A DNA stretch of 8,326 nucleotides from Oscillospiraceae bacterium (GTDB lineage Bacteria > Bacillota > Clostridia > Oscillospirales > Ruminococcaceae). The notes below the pieces were generated by a model that was not told where the DNA came from, did not search any database, and saw only the letters and a list, made by a program, of their open reading frames with translations. The stretch lies in NCBI GenBank assembly GCA_014796735.1, contig JAAVIG010000139.1, forward strand, positions 1 through 8,326, read 5' to 3'. The translations under genes and the position numbers were made by a program. Numbering within the stretch: position 1 is the stretch's first letter; every line of letters starts with the position of its first letter. Below are positions 6,999 to 8,326 of this stretch, piece by piece.

Positions 6999-8066
6999 AT
7001 GGCAATCGATATCAATGAAATTCTCGACGAAGCAAGAGCAATAAAAGCCTCGGACGTACATTTCACCGTTGGACTGCCTCCCATTGTCCGCATAAACGGT
7101 GATATAAAGAAATTCGCAAAATATCCCGATATGACTGAGCCTCTTATCGTCAGCATAATCAATCAGATCACCACCGTTAAGCATAAGCAGATCATACAGC
7201 AGGGTCTGGACGCCGACTTTTCCTATGTTTCCACGGCGGGACAAAGACACAGAGTTAACGTTTACCGTCAGCGCGGTTATCACGCGGTAGCTCTCCGTCT
7301 TTTGCTGAACGAGATCCCTACCTTAAAGGACTTGGGCTTGCCTGCGCTTTTGGGAGAATTTGCCTTAAGACCCAGAGGAATGGTATTGGTCACCGGTCCT
7401 ACCGGTTCGGGCAAGTCTACCACCCTTGCGGCGATGATCGATTACATCAACCGTCAGAGAAACTGTCACATTATCACCATAGAAGACCCTATAGAGTACG
7501 TGCATAATCATAAACAGTCAATGATCACACAGCGCGAGGTAAACGTGGATATTGAAAGCTTTTCCAAGGCGCTGCGCTCCTCGCTCCGTGAAGACCCCGA
7601 CGTTATACTGGTAGGAGAAATGCGTGACTTTGAGACTATCAACGCCGCCGTAACCGCCGCCGAAACAGGACACCTTGTTCTTTCCACGCTGCATACAACG
7701 GGAGCGGCGGAAACTCTTGACCGTATAGTTGACGTATATCCCGCTCACTCACAGGGACAGATCCGTTCACAGCTCAGTAACGTGCTTGTAGGAATAGTTT
7801 CGCAGACTCTTGTACCCACGGCGGACAAAAAGGGACGTGTTGCGGCGTTGGAGCTGCTTAAGGGCACAGACGCGGTATCCGCGCTTATCCGTGAGGGTAA
7901 GATATTCCAGATACCCAATACTATTGCTACGGGCAAAGCGGACGGCATGTTTACTTTGGATCAGCATCTGGCTTCGCTGGTAAGAAGCGGCAAGATCACG
8001 GAGGAGATCGCAAAGACACGCTGTCATGACCGCAAGGAGTTTGAGCAGTATCTTGGCATGAGGTAA
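6999..8066 (+). CDS. pilT: Type IV pilus retraction ATPase (PilT family)
   Basis: A cytoplasmic hexameric ATPase of 355 residues expected to drive pilus depolymerisation, and so twitching, surface sensing or DNA uptake. The short N-terminal domain has ASDVHFTVGLPPIVRINGDI (17-36). The ATPase domain has Walker A GPTGSGKST (133-141), an Asp box TIEDPIEY (160-167), Walker B DVILVGEMRD (201-210) with E207, and a His box TGHLVLSTLHT (223-233). The C-terminal SALIREGK (294-301) corresponds to the AIRNLIREGK retraction motif of PilT, though the first part is diverged (DAVSALIRE). There is no MshEN domain and no tetracysteine motif, which separates it from PilB. The start has GAAAGGA at 6984-6990, 8 bp ahead of the ATG. 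The 20-bp gap from pilB implies co-transcription. No G:C-rich terminator follows; the next gene has its own promoter. Confidence 0.95.
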   Translation: MAIDINEILDEARAIKASDVHFTVGLPPIVRINGDIKKFAKYPDMTEPLIVSIINQITTVKHKQIIQQGLDADFSYVSTAGQRHRVNVYRQRGYHAVALRLLLNEIPTLKDLGLPALLGEFALRPRGMVLVTGPTGSGKSTTLAAMIDYINRQRNCHIITIEDPIEYVHNHKQSMITQREVNVDIESFSKALRSSLREDPDVILVGEMRDFETINAAVTAAETGHLVLSTLHTTGAAETLDRIVDVYPAHSQGQIRSQLSNVLVGIVSQTLVPTADKKGRVAALELLKGTDAVSALIREGKIFQIPNTIATGKADGMFTLDQHLASLVRSGKITEEIAKTRCHDRKEFEQYLGMR

Positions 8067-8114
8067 TCTTTAATTTGCAGTGCAGTTACATTTTTGGGTT
8101 ACATTATCAAACAA

Positions 8115-8197
8115 TTTTTTAAAGTTTTATCAAAGTGAAACTTAACTTTCATACATTTTACACAAACTTGGCAAAATGTATAAAAACTTTTAAAAAA
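8115..8197. repeat. Nested AT-rich inverted repeats upstream of the terminal pilin promoter
   Basis: The inner pair is a perfect 9-bp dyad, ATACATTTT (8151-8159) and AAAATGTAT (8173-8181), around 13 bases. The outer arms are 8115-8130 (T6-A3-G-T4-AT) and 8180-8197, which match as reverse complements apart from two one-base bulges. The whole set ends 3 bp before the -35 of the next promoter. It has no G:C-rich stem or following T run, so it is a poor intrinsic terminator for pilBT. A regulator-binding site or UP-element-like DNA is more plausible. Short direct repeats (GTTACATT at 8085 and 8098) lie further upstream. Base bias makes some of this expected by chance. Confidence 0.45.
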
Positions 8198-8200
8198 CAG

Positions 8201-8229
8201 TTGATTTTTACATCATCATGTGCTATAAT
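8201..8229 (+). promoter_or_regulatory. Strong sigma-A-type promoter with extended -10 for the terminal pilin gene
   Basis: TTGATT (8201-8206) as -35 and a perfect TATAAT (8224-8229) as -10 are separated by 17 bp. TG at 8221-8222 sits one base before the -10, making it extended. Transcription should start near 8236, giving a leader of about 55 bases before the ATG at 8292. AT-rich DNA directly upstream could act as an UP element. Confidence 0.8.
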
Positions 8230-8253
8230 AATGCCATAAAATAAAAATGCTTG

Positions 8254-8293
8254 TAGGAGAGCATAAAACTATTTAGGAGGGCTTAAAAGCTAT
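8254..8293 (+). repeat. Duplicated Shine-Dalgarno segment in the pilin leader
   Basis: Two imperfect tandem copies of about 20 bp: TAGGAGAGCATAAAACTAT (8254-8272) and TAGGAGGGCTTAAAAGCTAT (8274-8293), differing by two substitutions and one extra base. The second copy holds the ribosome binding site (TAGGAGGG, 8274-8281) 10 bp before the ATG. The first has a good AGGAG but no ATG, GTG or TTG start at the right distance. Confidence 0.7.
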
Positions 8294-8326
8294 GTTAAAC
8301 AAATTACGCAAGCTGAGAGAAAAGAA
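8292..8326 (+). CDS. Start of a probable type IV prepilin (3'-truncated by the window)
   Basis: Only 11 full codons are visible, reading MLNKLRKLREK before the window ends. The basic leader resembles the prepilin leaders upstream (MKKFKSKKG, MKKRLKRLLNKKG), which would be followed by G-FTLxE. The start is supported by a near-perfect ribosome binding site at 8274-8281 and by a strong dedicated promoter. Such strong separate expression directly after pilB-pilT suggests a major pilin gene. Neither the cleavage site nor the hydrophobic helix is in view, so the product is inferred from context. Confidence 0.6.
   Translation, partial: MLNKLRKLREK

Noticed and set aside
6999..8066. Assigning the second ATPase as another PilB or a GspE of a type II secretion system
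   Set aside because: It lacks the N-terminal MshEN domain and tetracysteine motif, has PilT length, and keeps a LIREGK C-terminal motif.
8151..8181. Inverted repeat as an intrinsic terminator for pilB-pilT
   Set aside because: The stem is almost all A:T, the loop is 13 bases, and A-rich rather than T-rich sequence follows on the + strand.

Overview
The window is a type IV pilus (T4P) locus, most likely from a Gram-positive member of the Clostridia. An Oscillospiraceae/Ruminococcus-like gut bacterium is my best guess. The reasons are AT-leaning but mixed-GC coding sequence, strong AGGAGG-type ribosome binding sites, prepilin leaders of the KKGFTLVE type, a pilB-pilT pair in which both are single-copy GspE-type ATPases, and an Rpn/PD-(D/E)XK family remnant of the sort common in these genomes. 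The lineage is an inference; no marker gene is present.

Layout. Positions 1-3812 (+ strand) hold the 3' end of an operon. It consists of a large exported, beta-rich PilX-like protein whose 5' end lies outside the window, followed by two minor pilin/pseudopilin-like proteins with class III signal peptides, spaced 17 and 18 bp apart. A strong bidirectional intrinsic terminator (3823-3863) separates them from the convergent prepilin peptidase gene pilD (3867-4613, - strand). Between pilD and pilB lies a broken Rpn-family nuclease/transposase-like gene (4705-5240). It has lost its N-terminal domain and carries a frameshift. Next come pilB (5284-6978) and pilT (6999-8066), 20 bp apart and probably co-transcribed. 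The last 260 bases hold an AT-rich regulatory region with nested inverted repeats, a good sigma-A-type promoter, a duplicated Shine-Dalgarno segment, and the first 11 codons of another gene. From its basic leader, that gene is probably a (major?) prepilin.

How the genes work together. PilD removes the basic leader before the FTLVE/LTLVE motif of the prepilins. PilB is expected to power pilus extension and PilT retraction. The two minor pilins and the large PilX-like protein would form a pilus tip or priming complex. The platform protein PilC and the alignment proteins PilM/N/O are not in the window and presumably lie outside it.

I do not see an unknown system. The parts most worth a second look are the large beta-repeat PilX-like protein, the palindrome inside the predicted pilD promoter, the structured leader of the terminal pilin gene, and the decayed Rpn gene wedged between pilD and pilB.
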